The notes below the pieces were generated by a model. That model did no database searches and was not told where the DNA came from. It saw only the letters and a list, made by a program, of their open reading frames with translations. The position numbers were made by a program, and so were the translations under genes. Source: Undaria pinnatifida (lineage: Eukaryota; Sar; Phaeophyceae; Laminariales; Alariaceae). Taken from it: 64,000 bases of DNA. The number at the start of each line of letters is the position of its first letter. The first letter of the stretch is position 1. Shown here piece after piece: positions 34,539-46,900 of this stretch. The stretch covers positions 20,902,318-20,966,317 of the forward strand of contig JABAKD010000009.1 in NCBI GenBank assembly GCA_012845835.1. The letters run 5' to 3'.

Positions 34539-35709
34539 ATGTCATCCAGGCCCGCCAGGTCGTCCTTGTTCGCAGCATTGCTGCGGGCAGGAGCGCCTGC
34601 CTTGACCTTGCTTCCTCCCTTCTTCTTCTTGTTTCCCGGCATCCTAGGTGTCCTCGGTGTTCTTCTAGCCAAACATGAGCAACACCACACGAGCGTCAGG
34701 CATGAGCTCTCTCGTACGAGGGTAAGTACCAGATACCGCAGTAAAAACCATATGATTCCTTACCTGTGGGACCTGGCTGGTACGTAATGCTGCTGCGAAC
34801 TGCTACACGCTAGCAGTATAGACGGAAATATAAGGACCGTTTTGATATTATTATTAAAAAGTTCACGATCCTTACAGTTATGTCCATGGTGACAGCATGT
34901 ACCTTGCACCTGGGTACGATGGACTCACAATACCTGGGGTGGTGCCGGCATGTCGTCACCTAGAACCACAACAAAGACATCCCAAGAAACCTCACGAACT
35001 GCGCAAAAGGCATCGATCGAGAGACTGTTCCAAGCCGTCGAGATGGCACGCCAATCTACCCGAGGGAAGGCGGCTAGCTTCATTGACATCGCCACATCTA
35101 CACAAGCGGAGCAGCTCATGTTCAGCTCTCGTGAGACCTACAACAACGAGCGCAATGTAATGATCGTTTCATGATTAACACAACAACAAACGGTCTCTAT
35201 ATTTATGTCCATAGTGGCACGGGACATCATACCACGCCGATGAAACCAGGCTTGCAAACACTTCTACGCCGAGGGTACACGCCCTCCACAGACCACAAAA
35301 AAGCTCCGAAGTCAAGGCACACGCTTTGGATGTTGAGCTCACCTGCTAGTGCGTGCCTGACTATAGGAGGAAGGTGCTAACTTATACGTCTATGCGTGAT
35401 TGCCTGTGCTGTCGAGTGGGCTCCCAGCTCCAACATGCAACTCTCGAACCAGACTTGTACCCCGACCCCTAATATTTTGAATGAGGCATGTTTGTGTCGA
35501 TTCTCGTCTCCAGACTCGTACCCCGATCCCCTTGTACTTAAAAAAACGCATGTTTTCGACGGTTACAATATACTCCGTATGTTTTTTAGCTGCGAACGGC
35601 GACAGTTTACGACGAAAACGAGGCAAAGAGCGTCGAGAGGCCCGGCCGCTTCGAAGCAGTACTTCAAAGCCAAGCTACACAATTGCGAGGAGCTGCCTGC
35701 GCGGGATAG
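34539..35709 (+). CDS. small membrane-anchored protein, three-exon model
   Basis: Exon 1 (34539-34721) begins ATG with MSSRPARSSLFAALLRAG and a strong hydrophobic segment (LTLLPPFFFLFPGILGVL) and ends AGG|GTAAGT. Exon 2 (34896-35156) is in phase 0 and holds ASIERLFQAVEMARQSTRG and FIDIATSTQAEQLMFSSR, then the donor AAT|GTAATG. Exon 3 (35590-35709) follows TTTTTTAG and reads LRTATVYDENEAKSVERPG to a TAG. The N-terminus, basic then hydrophobic, would suit a mitochondrial or membrane protein. The exon-1 donor is excellent; the exon-2 acceptor (GGTGACAG) is weak and exon 3 is open in a second frame, so the linkage is provisional. The family is not recognised. Confidence 0.4.
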
Positions 35710-36572
35710 GGATACACTGCTGCGAGTCACTGTAGCATGAGAGCATCATCGATTGAGACGAATGCCTCAGGTGAAGCCACGCGATGCCCGGATTTGCACC
35801 TCTGCTTTTTCCCAGGTAGTAGCAGGTGTCCACTCGCCCGGGACGCCGAAAGATCGAAGACAGCATGAACGAAACATGCACGAGGGCATCTGTAATGTGA
35901 AGAAACATGAACGAATGTTTTTTTTTGTAAAAACATGAACGAAGGGATGGAACATCACAACAACGCCTGGCAATAAATCTGTACCCGGCATCAATTTGGA
36001 AGAATTATCGTGAAATTTTGCAGAGGGTAATAATACGTGTAGACTATATCATACCGCTATTATTGTAGACCTATGGTACGCGACAGCTGTGTGTGCTATG
36101 TTGTGGACATCTGGCAGCATCATCATGCGTTTGGGGTAAATGCGTTACCTTCTGTTGGTGTCAGAGAGGGAGGCAGCAAATCGATGTGTGGGACACGATA
36201 ACTCTAATGAGGGAAGTCAGGCCGAGTCTACGTACGATTTGGAGCATTTCGTATCCACTTTTATTACTAGCACCAAGCCTCGCCAATTTGCTACGAACGA
36301 CAGTCCTATCTGATCGCGAAGATATTTGATACCAGTACTACCGACTGCAATAACACTGCAACCTGTACCCACCGCCCTTGCCGTTTTTTTTGCATGGCTC
36401 AGATCTCCCATGACCTTGCGTCGCAGTCCATACGTGGTACGGCATCATTGTGGTGTCTAGTTGGGCGCCAGATTCTCGGCCGGCCACCAAATTGGATCCC
36501 TTTGGTGTGAACCTGAGCGTCGGGTGCACGAGACATACTATTTAACGCGGCTACACCTTCGCGCACACAACG

Positions 36573-38386
36573 ATGCCCGGAATGTCATCCACCCTCGGGA
36601 GTATGGCGAATGCACTGCACATGCCCGCGGCCATGAGATGGTGCGGAGTCGGCGCCATCGAAGCTCAGGTAGGCCCAACACCCCAAATATTTTGGCCACT
36701 AGCTGAGGAATTGCTCACTAATTCCAATATAATAGTCGCAAAAAGCGAGGGTGCAGATCTAAAGGGGTTACTATTATTGATGGATTAATAGTACTGACTA
36801 TTAGTATATTAATAGTACTGCTGCAGGAAGATCCCCACAACTGGTCGACTGATCCCCCGAATCAATGACCCCCCGAATCAAATAAACGTGTTGGCTATAT
36901 AGCACTATCCACTAGACCACTTAGCCACTCTATCTGTGACTGAGTGGTCAATAATAGTGGATGATAAACGAACAGAAAAACGAAAAACAAACGTTCGATA
37001 CCTAGTTTATATGGTCAACCGTTAACAACGACAGTATGATATATAACTGGTACACTTTCGAGTTCATCGAATCTCGGCGGCTTCTACGCATTGATCTCCG
37101 GGAACCCCCCCCCGGCACTGGACGAGTATGTAGGAACACGGTAAAATAACCGTTCACAATAGTCTCCAGTGCGTACGCTAGATTTTGTTGGCTACCAGGT
37201 ATATAGACTAGCACTATTCATTAATAATATTAAGAAAAGACCAGCAGCAGTGACTGACTGGTTTAATGGACTGTGCTATATATAAGTATAATGAACAACA
37301 CGCTTGTCACTGAGCGATTATCTACCAGCTATTTCCTATCAGCGTTAGTTCATCGTGCCGAATAGAGGGTGGAGGATGAAGCTCGGGTAGTAGCAGCACG
37401 CGTCCATTGGATCCTTCGCAGTTCACCCTCTCGGGACAAGACCCTTAAAACACCCTTATCACATCTATAGCACCTATAACAGCCTTAACGTCGCAGGCCA
37501 TTTACATCTAGTGAGATATAATGTTGGCAGCTGTAGAAGGGATTTCATGCTTATTAATAGTGATGTCGTGAATGATCGCAAAAACAAAGGCATGTACCAG
37601 GCCGGGGGGCGGGGGGCGGTGCACCGGCGATCATGGTTTGTGGAGAAGGTTGCAGGTCCCCGGGCGAAAGCTTATGTGAGTTTGGGCGGAAGGTACCACC
37701 GTGATAGCTAAACACACACAAGAAAAGAAACGTGCGTCCACAAGATATCATGTTCGCCCCGTACATGCTCTAACGGTATGACCATTGGGGAGGGGGGGGG
37801 GGTAGAAGGAGGTGTTAATCGGCAGTTTCGTATGTACTGTGACTCTGTCAGGGGAGACATTTAATACTGAGTACAAGGTACCTGGCAGCTCGTGTGAAGA
37901 CATGTTTCCAACCGTAAGTATACGTCCGTTACGTCGTGGTTGCGCGCTTGCTTGAGCGCCGTTTGACGTACGCCGATGGTATAATGTCCGTGGTTTCGTG
38001 CGTGTTTCGTTGTTTTGGTTGTTTTGTTTGTATTTTTAGATCGCCGCCGGGAGTGACGACGCCTCGACAAGCGACGGGTCAAACTCTTCTGTCATCAGAC
38101 GGGACAATAGCAGGGGCAAGGGCAAGGGCAAGGGGGCAGCTAGGACACGGTCGGCAAGGCAGGTTGGTGCACATTATTTCTCTGCTGGGCTGCCTCAGCT
38201 CCACTGCTGCCATGAGTATCACATATCATCAAGGCACACCATCAAGGCACATCATCAAGGCATTGCGTGTTTGACATTTACTCCGGAATGTTGGTTGTCA
38301 CGAAGCGAGCGAGCGCGCATGCATGTGGGCAATGGTGTTCTAAAATAGAAAAAAAGGACGAGGATCTACATTTGAGCGCGAAAAGG

Positions 38387-38476
<90 letters not shown>

Positions 38477-38490
38477 TTGCTGTTGTTGTT

Positions 38491-38522
<32 letters not shown>

Positions 38523-39186
38523 GTTGTTGTTATTGTTGTTGTTGCTGTAGTTGTTGTCCTTGCTGGGTGGACCCCCTCAGTTTCTTACTGGGTTGTTTCT
38601 TGCTCTTAAAAGTAGGCCTAAGCTTTACTGCAGCTATATGTATGTGGTCAAGGCTGTGCTTTGTCCGTTGAGCATTTAAAAACTCAATCTACCCATTATA
38701 TATTCTCGAAGAAAACGAAAACAAAGCGAAGACACAAGCGCATTTTTATAGACCTTGATAGTGTTATATCGCCTCCTTCGGGTAGGGATATGTACTCCGC
38801 AACGTCTTGAATTGGTATTATTAATATGAATCGTCGTTTTTGTATGTATTGCCTCAATTTTCTTCCGGCAGTTTTCTCGAGGACAAGACAAGAAACTGAC
38901 AGCCAATGTCGAGCCGGGGGGTGACGACGAGGACAAGAGGGAAGCCTCGCCGAAGGGAAGGAGAAAGAGCGGGACAGCGTCGAAGGGGTTGCGCATGGGA
39001 GGCAAAAAGGAGCGGAGGGGGCTCAGGGGAATAATTTCCTCTGCTCGATCCCTGGGGTGGAGAAGGGGAGGCAGTGGCGGAGAGGATGATGAGGTGACCG
39101 ATGACATGACCGGTGACGATGGTGACAACGGTCACGACGATGATGACGCGTGCTACGACGGAGGTGTCAGTTTTTGTGAGGACTAA
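36573..39186 (+). CDS. charged protein with acidic C-terminal tail, three-exon model
   Basis: Exon 1 (36573-36668): MPGMSSTLGSMANALHMPA, ending CAG|GTAGGC. Exon 2 (38040-38162), after TATTTTTAG: SDDASTSDGSNSSVIRRD and a GKGKGKGAARTRSARQ basic run, ending CAG|GTTGGT. Exon 3 (38872-39186), after TCTTCCGGCAG: LTANVEPGGDDEDKREASP, KGRRKSGTASKGLRMGGKKE, then EDDEVTDDMTGDDGDNGHDD and stop TAA. All three join in phase 0, giving 178 codons including the stop. Alternating basic and acidic low-complexity segments suggest a nuclear or RNA/chromatin-associated disordered protein, but no domain is recognised. Intron 2 contains the large (GTT)n tract. The minus strand is also open over exon 3. Confidence 0.5.
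36899..36964. repeat. tRNA-like foldback element, copy 3
   Basis: TAGCACTATCCACTAGACCA ... GTGACTGAGTGGTCAATAAT...GTGGAT. The left arm is nearly identical to 55826-55845. It lies in intron 1 of the plus-strand gene model 36573-39186. Confidence 0.75.
37202..37284. repeat. tRNA-like foldback element, copy 4 (degenerate)
   Basis: TATAGACTAGCACTATTCAT ... GTGACTGACTGGTTTAATGG..TGTGCTATATA. About 100 bp upstream, TTTCGAGTTCATCGAATCTC and TTGATCTCCGGGAAC match the SINE-like body at 28510-28560. Confidence 0.65.
38385..38560. repeat. (GTT)n microsatellite
   Basis: About 35 perfect units at 38386-38475, then imperfect ones (GTTATTGTT, GTGTTG) to 38560. The poly-Leu frame is an artefact. It lies in an intron of the plus-strand gene model. 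Confidence 0.97.
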
Positions 39187-39689
39187 ACTTACGGTACGGT
39201 AGGGTAGGGGGATGGGTCTCTGTTGTTGTTTGTTGTTTGCTGTTTTCGGGCCCTGTTTTTGCAGTGGCTCTGGGTCACTCGCGCGACCGACGTATCGACA
39301 TACCGACATACCCCCTGTTCCTTTGCGTTCTTAAGCTGTCGTGCTCTTTCAACGAATAATGCTGAACCAATCGTCCTAATAGTTTCACTCTGCTTTTATG
39401 AATCCGCACGGGAATGGTAAGCGACGCTACACTGCACCAAGAAAATCGCGCAAAGTCGTTTTTGACAGTGAGGTATTATGTAGTATTATAATGTATAATG
39501 ACTGGTGCTTGTCATGTAAACCCGGTAGTGAAGCAGGGGATGCCCGCGCTACCGTACCCGTGTGTCTCGTGCGTCTCGTGTGTCTCGTGTGTCTCGAACA
39601 CGCTAGCGTTTCACCAAGGCTGCGGCAGAGGTGCACCATAATGCCATGCCATGTAATACCTTCCGAGGCTCTGAACCTAGTGGGGAGCT

Positions 39690-39720
39690 CTATGCCTAAC
39701 CCTAAGCCTAACCCTAACAC
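39690..39720. repeat. degenerate CCCTAA repeat
   Basis: GCCTAACCCTAAGCCTAACC: a few telomere-type units with GCCTAA variants. Confidence 0.8.
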
Positions 39721-40654
39721 TCCACACTCACCTAAACAATGATTTTGAGTAAACGGAAAGTGCAATCCGATGCAAAAAAGCACGTCTTGGGTAAACAAAA
39801 CCTTCATACTTTACGAAACAGCAATGGCATTCGGACGATTGTATTAATAGTACCACGCACACTATTGATAGTATTAATAGTATAGCATTAGACTAATAGT
39901 AATAGTAGTACCAATGGTATTGATTGTATTGATAGGTGAGGGAGCCCCGCTATTCGGAAATTCTTCCAGCCAAAAAGAGGCACATACAGTAACTCTACTG
40001 CAGCACTTTTTGTCCAAGACGTTTGTCTAAGGCGTTTGTCCAAGACGTTTGTCCAAGACGTTCGCCCAAGACGTTTGACCAAGGCATAGAAGGCATAGAT
40101 GGCATAAAAGGCATACACGGTGCTTGGGTCAAGTTGAGTTATTCTTTCCTTCCCTTTTTCAGCGGCTTGGAGCCACGCTCACGGGAAACTACTGTAACTA
40201 CTCAATGTGTTTGCAGTCGTAAGCCTTTGCCGTAAGCTCTCGTCGTAAGCCTTTATCGTAAGTTTATTCCTGAAAATACATACAAGGTATAGTCTAGTGC
40301 CGTAGCCGTCGTCGTGTCGCCGTTTCTGATTCCATGAGCTCCTCAGCTCAGGGCTTACTGGTAGATACTAAGATACTAAGATGCCAAGATACTAAGTTAT
40401 ACTAATACTGTATACCGTTGAAATCCCTCTTGTGGTTTACAACATGTTTCGGTAAATATCGGTAAATACCAGGTAGCCACCTAGGCCATGGTCTAGATTT
40501 TCCATATAATATACCAAGTATATACCAAAAATGGGGCTAAGCGCACAGTTTTTTTTTTCATCATAGGCAGTGTTTGGGTGCGGGGTATAGAGTTGGTCAA
40601 GTTTTTAGGTGCAACCCTTGTCGTACTTTTAGTAGCGTGCTGTAGGTGTGCTAC

Positions 40655-40831
40655 CTGTATGCTGCAGTCTGTTGCATGTCAATCACGTGTTCGGGGCGTA
40701 GGCGTCGCTTGCGTTTAGGCGTGACAACATCCAAACCCACTCGCACCGATGTGCAATACTCGTACCTGTTATCTCGCAACCGCAACGTACGATACCTCTG
40801 AACCGCGATGCCGTGCAAGTTGGCGATAAAG
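40655..40831 (-). CDS. possible internal exon, unknown basic protein
   Basis: After a T-rich acceptor region ending GCGCGAG the minus frame reads FIANLHGIAVQRYRTLRLRD, NRYEYCTSVRVGLDVVTP and KRKRRLRPEHVIDMQQ, ending at the donor ACAG|GTAGCA. The KRKRR run could be a nuclear localisation signal. Phase is 2 on entry and exit. No partner exon was found and the family is unknown. It lies only 94 bp from, and divergent to, the proposed start of the plus-strand gene at 40926. Confidence 0.4.
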
Positions 40832-40925
40832 CTCGCGCAACTTGGCGAAAACAAGAGCACTGCTGTTGTACACCTGTCTGCCTAACACCAGCGAGTTCCC
40901 TAACGCCTGCCCCGCACAGACCCAA

Positions 40926-43900
40926 ATGAGCCAAGCCAGCGGTGTTTCGTTCCTCTCTGGTGGCCTGAAAATGCTGGCTTCGCGAGGGAAGAAAATGCTC
41001 CAGTCACTTCAAGGACCGAGTCGCTTATTTGATAATGGTGCCGCAGATGTGAGCGTTACTAAGCCAAAGGGGGTGTTTCTGGTAAATTCAGTAGCTACTT
41101 TTAAGGAACCTTCAGAGTCGTTGGGGCGGCAAGGTCCCTTAGTTAATGACGTCCCTTGAAAAAGATGTCCCTTCTTAAGAGACATAGTCTCTTAAAGTGA
41201 ACGCTACCGGATGTCTGGCACCTCGGGAGCACATGACACACTTGTTTGCAATCTAAGTGGCGTTGTTCATGTGAGGGACAGTATATTGGCCGTTTTTAAG
41301 GGACATAGGTTCGTTATTGAATGTTGCATCTACTGTAAGGGACATGCGTTCGCTATTGAGTGTTGCGTCTACTATAAGGGACGAGGTCTCTCAAGGCCGC
41401 GGGGAATCTTAAACCACCCCCGACCCCTCATCTGACTCGCCGCACACCTCACGGTGCTTTGCGCTTGGTGAACGCGATGTCTGCCTGGTCGATAAACACC
41501 CGACATGCTCGACATGCTCCGTCCCGGCATTGGGGGGGTGCGAGGGTATAATGTGTTCATCTATACCATAGGGTCTTAAGATTACGGCTATGCATGAAAT
41601 GAGTAGCCCCCCCCCACCCCCGGGTTTCCGGTTAGCTCTAATCTCAATATATTTGTTTGGTGCAGTCAACTACGAGGCATTTTTTTTTATAATTTGAACT
41701 ATTAACTAGTGGGTACATCAGCAGAGAGCGGGTGCAACTTTGTAAAGTTGCATCCATAGTAGCTCGTGATTCTATTCAGATTGGCCGTCCGCACTTCTCC
41801 AACGGAGGTCTACTACATCTGGACCTTGGGGTGCTGCGGTGGTAAAAAAATGTCGAAATCCAGAAGACACCAAAATTATATTAAAAAGCAACCTCCAATA
41901 ACTGAACGTTTGCGTTTCACTCGAAGACAGCTGCAACTCCTCACAAGTAACCACAGCCCGCGAAATTAAACCACGCTCACTATGCGGTGCGTGAGGGCGT
42001 CACGTGTAGCGGGAAGCAGTCGCAGGCATTTAAAAATTACTCAAGAGGGGATTTCGTGAAGAAGTCAAAGTTGCCAGCGAGCATCACTAAACGATCGAGA
42101 ATATATTTCATAATCTACGACTTGATTGGTTTGCGCGTTAGTTTGTACTATCACGTACCAGTTACAGCACAATGAAGAATCGGCTTTCACCAAAAGTTAG
42201 CTGGCGTTTTCGCGGATCTTTTCAAACACTACGCGTTCGTACCCGAAAAAAAGTACGGTCAGAAAAATTACAGTCGCGTTTGGGGTAGTCGAATATCGGG
42301 CTGAAAAAAAAGGAGAAAAAGGGCAAAAACTCCCTGGATTTTTACGTACTTGCAACAGTTTTTGTAATCCGAACATAACGGATCTTGCGTGTTAAACTCT
42401 CAGCTCTATTTCGAAGTTTTTTGTGTTTTTGGCGAAACGCCTACTCGAGTCTACTTGACAAAATGCTCCTTCGGGGTCCCCCCCGGCCTAGACATGGTAA
42501 CGGTGCGAATAAATTGAGGTTCCTTGTATATCCTTATCCCGTCGTCCCTTAAAATGGCCATATCCTGCTGTACCTGGTATTTGATTGGCCAAAGGGAGTG
42601 TTCCAGACAGTGGTGGCGTGTGTCGTATCTTCTTCGTTTTTGTGTGTCCGACACGAAGGCGTTTATGTTGTACACGAAGGCATGGATAATCGTTTACTAA
42701 TTTTGATTGGGTCCTCTGCACCTATATGGGCTGTGACGGTGAACCAGGAAGCGATAAAAAAGAGACCTTTTGTTCCGTCCTAGCACATATCATAGCACAT
42801 ATCATAGCACATATTATAGCACATATTATAGCACATATCATACCACATATCATACCACATATTATAGCACACATCATAGCACATATCTTAGCACATATCA
42901 TAGCACATATCATAGCACATATCATACCACATATCATAGCACATATCATAGCACATATCATAGCACACATCATAGCACATATCATAGCGCATATCATAGC
43001 ACATATTATAGCACATGTCATAGCACATATCATAGCACATATCATAGCACATATCATAGCACATATCATAGTACATGTCATAGCACTGCATGCACCTCTC
43101 ACGGTGGGAGTTCCTGACCCTAACCCTCGCCGGAAGCAACTCGCAACCCACGGCACGAGAAACTATTGGTAATCGTTGGACTGATTTCTTGGGATTGTCT
43201 ATCTTCAGGCTTTATACCTTATTCGATGTGTCGTCGCTGGATCAACGAGCCCTACATCATGGACTGGACACCTACTATTTCGACCAAAACCTCCAAGTTT
43301 TCTTCCTTTAGTTCTTATACGACATGTATGTCGTCGTTGGATCAACGAACCCCACAGCATGGACTGGAAAATTATTAATAGTCGTTCCACTGACACCTTG
43401 GAGTTGTCTTCCTTCAGGCCGTATCAGATGTGTCGTCGTTGGATCAGTCAACCATGGCGGGAACCGAAGCAGAGGAGCATGCAAGGGGGGAGTTCCTTTG
43501 GCGTCGCGTGCAAATGTTTGTCAACGGCGTGCTCGGCGAAGGACCCGATCTCTCGGGAACAGTGCGATATCGAGCAGCAAGGTCAGAGCCTTTAAAGCCG
43601 CCAAAACTGGCACGATGCAGTACAGAGTATCGATAGTCTAACCTGCAACGGTACGGTGAAGTACAATAAGTACGGGACACCCACAGCAATAATAAGAATC
43701 AAGGATCAAGGTGATAAGAAAGGCCGGCTGCTGATAGCAGGAATAAGAAATCCGTGAGAGTTACCCTAGCCCTAGCGTTACCCCCAAAAAATAGTACCTG
43801 GTAACTGGTAAGAGACAGAGCAATACGAAAGGCAGACTGTTGCATGAATAAGAACTTGTTTAGCCGTACTGTTGAAGAACGTGGTACAGTACCACAGGTA

Positions 43901-46900
43901 GTATTAATAGTTTGAATAGTATTAATATCAGAACGCACCTTCTCCCAAATGAGAAACCCAGCCGTCATGAGTTTTGTCCCTCTTACCAGGAGTTCTGTTT
44001 GGTCGTCTCCAACCATTGCACGCGTCGGACAGATGATGTATCCCTCTACATGATACCATGATACTTGATTATCTACATACTTCTGTTAAGATGCGGCCTC
44101 GAAAGGCCTGTAATTATCCGAATTTGAGATCATTTGGATGGGTTTCGTATGATAAGGTTGGCGTTTTATATTCGGGAAAGTTAGGAAATAGATCGGAGGC
44201 ACGTGCCTCCGATCTCAGAAGCTATCCGGGGCTCTGGTGGAATCGAATAAAGCTACGTCTCTACGAAGGAAAAAAAAGAGAGTAATCTCCGAGGACCTGC
44301 TCAATTGGCAGACCTGCAGGGGGTACTCTGTGTCCCCACCCTATAACCTTACACTTCAGAGAATATCTGTATGGTGTATGACGTAGCTCACGTTGCCATG
44401 TTGCCCGGTGGGAGCCGTACGATCCGCATGATCTATATTATCTATCTAATCTAATATAATGCCACACGTTTCCTCGGTTGGATCTAGCACACGTTTCCTA
44501 CTATCACGTAGGTCTAGCACAACATCTCGTAGCGGCAGCTATAGGATTATACTGTAGATTATCTCTTATAATCTAGATCGAAAATCTGTTTGTCACTATA
44601 TGGCTTCCAAAAACTGTCACGGCGTATATGGTCTTACGTGTTTCAGATGAAGAGAGGAGCTGCTCGCTTTTGCGTTAGCTCAACCAACAGGGTCGATCAT
44701 CAATTGAACATGCCGTAGATCGTAGCCATTTAACACGAGGTATGCCTTTGTAGTATGCCTTAGTAGAATGCCTTAGTAGAATGCCTTAGTAAAATGTCTT
44801 AGTAGATTGCCTAGTAGAGTGCCTTAGTAGAATACCTTAGTAAAATGCCTTAGTAGAATGCCTTAGTAGAATGCCTTGGTAGAATGCCTTGGTAGAATGC
44901 CTTGGTAGAATGCCATGGTAGAATGCCTTAGTAGAATGCCTTAGTAGAATGGCTTAGTAGAATGGCTTAGTAGAATGCCTTATCAATAGTACAAGGGAAC
45001 GGTTATGGGGCAGGAACGAAAAAAAAATGCAACATGTTTTGTCAAGACGCCTTTCTCTTGCGCCATGTCGGTTTTACGCTTTGAAAAAAACGGGAAAAGG
45101 TACTAGTACATACCTGGTAGTACATAGTGCATAGCATATGTACGAAAGGTGCAGGGAAGAGGCCGGCGACTCCCCTTTGCGCTACTAGCTTGTACTAGAG
45201 TCGGCAGGGGGATGCGAAGGCGTCCAGTCTTTGATCAATCTATGCACGGAAACGTATTTTATGATACTTCCGTGCTGTTATTCGGGCGCTAGAATACGCT
45301 CGATTCCTGGAGATGTGAAGACTATACACCTACTGTAAGAAACAATCCCAAAAATCCCGAGTTCCACATGCGAAAGGTGGCTAAATTGCAAATGTGTCGA
45401 TAAAAGGCTACTGTACTACTACTGCTGTAGTTTCATTCCACCCACCAGACACCTTATTTTCAAAAAGATTGACCAATACCCGTCCCCCGATCGACACATT
45501 CACAATCGCACGATACAACACCCCCCCAAAAATAGTCCATACTAATTGTAAGACGCACGATACTTTCCGCCGTCGAAGCGGACGATACAAGGAAAAACGT
45601 GGGTACGAAATATGTTTCTTTGCTCTCCGTCATGCTGCTGTATCGTCGCCTTTATTATTGCTGTCACTCCGAAAAGACGGATTCAAGGGTTAGCGAGATT
45701 ACAGCTTGCCCGTATTAAAGTGGTGGAGCGGCGATGTCTGGCACGAGCGGCTCGCCAATACGGAGAAGAGTCCCGCCTTCGGCGACGGCGGCAGGAAGCA
45801 GAAGCCAATAAGCGATACAAGGAGACGTGCAGGGAAATTGGGCAAAGGTGTGAACAGAGGTGTCACCCGCCCTTTTGGGACCTTTAAAAACGTAATCAAA
45901 GCAATCGATAAGTACTGCTGCACGTGCGACCTTATGAACTGTTTACTAACCGTTGTGGGACTTGCTTGTAGTATAGCGACAAGAAAATGACGCGAGCATG
46001 CAGCACACGGTAGTGCAAGCTGTGCCCGTGTTTTGCAGGTACGTGCATTGGACTTCGGCTGTAAAATCCTCGTCACCTGATGTAATCTAGCAGCCCGGGT
46101 TGCTACGTCCATTTTTCCCTCTGAAGCCCCGCAACGGTTATAATAGTGTGAGTCCGCGGCAGGACGACCCGTATAAATAGGCGCGCGTGGCTCACAACTC
46201 ATTGGATTGTAGTGACTACAATTGCCTAACTCCCCTTCGTTCAACAAGCCAAAAACCCGCCGTGCTTCGTGCTGTCAATGCCGTTATCGACACGATTTTT
46301 CGAGAGATTTTCCGTCTGAACCTCCAACGGGGATAATTTTATGAAACTATTTGAAATACGTCAGATGTGAGTTCAACCATCTTCGCAAGCTGCGTGCGAG
46401 ATACTTCAACCAGTTGAGTGGTCGATACGCATATTTGCAAGCTGCGCGATATTTCGCGTCGCGCTTAAGTATATACTTCGAAGTACTCAGTATGTATTAT
46501 TGTTTAAGGATATAGGTCAGTGACCCCCTTGAATGCTGCCTGGCCCACAGGACAATTATAAGAAATCACACAGTAAAGTAACCGCAGTGTTTGTGGCGTT
46601 AGGCGGCTGTGGCACAAGGCAAAAAGTGGCGTCACCCGCTGCAAAGCCGTGGTGGTTAAAGAACATGCTGAAGAATACCCGTATCCCTTTCCTTCGTCTA
46701 CTTGGACGTCAAACGTGCGCAATATATCCCAGCACAATGCGACATAAACCCTGCGGCAGCGGTCTAATCACCCCCCATAACCCCTTGTGCATACCTGGCC
46801 CCTAACCTCGGCAGGATGTACGATTGGTCGGTGAAGTGCTTCTTACAGCCGAGAGCCATAGTCGACTTGCAAAGAGTTTGGCGAGGATATCGGTGAGTCC

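Noticed and set aside
38267-38671. Poly-Leu membrane-like protein
   Set aside because: Translation of a (GTT)n tract lying in a proposed intron.
38854-39309. 151-codon minus-strand frame opposite the acidic-tail exon
   Set aside because: The plus strand has a proper acceptor, stop and charged composition; the minus frame is its shadow.
42781-43086. CRISPR-like array
   Set aside because: Units are 12 bp with no unique spacers; the setting is eukaryotic. The 13-bp array at 44745 was rejected for the same reason.
42726-43172. Open frames of 115-148 codons on both strands
   Set aside because: They are the product of the 12-bp CATAGCACATAT minisatellite, whose period is a multiple of three, so all six frames are open.
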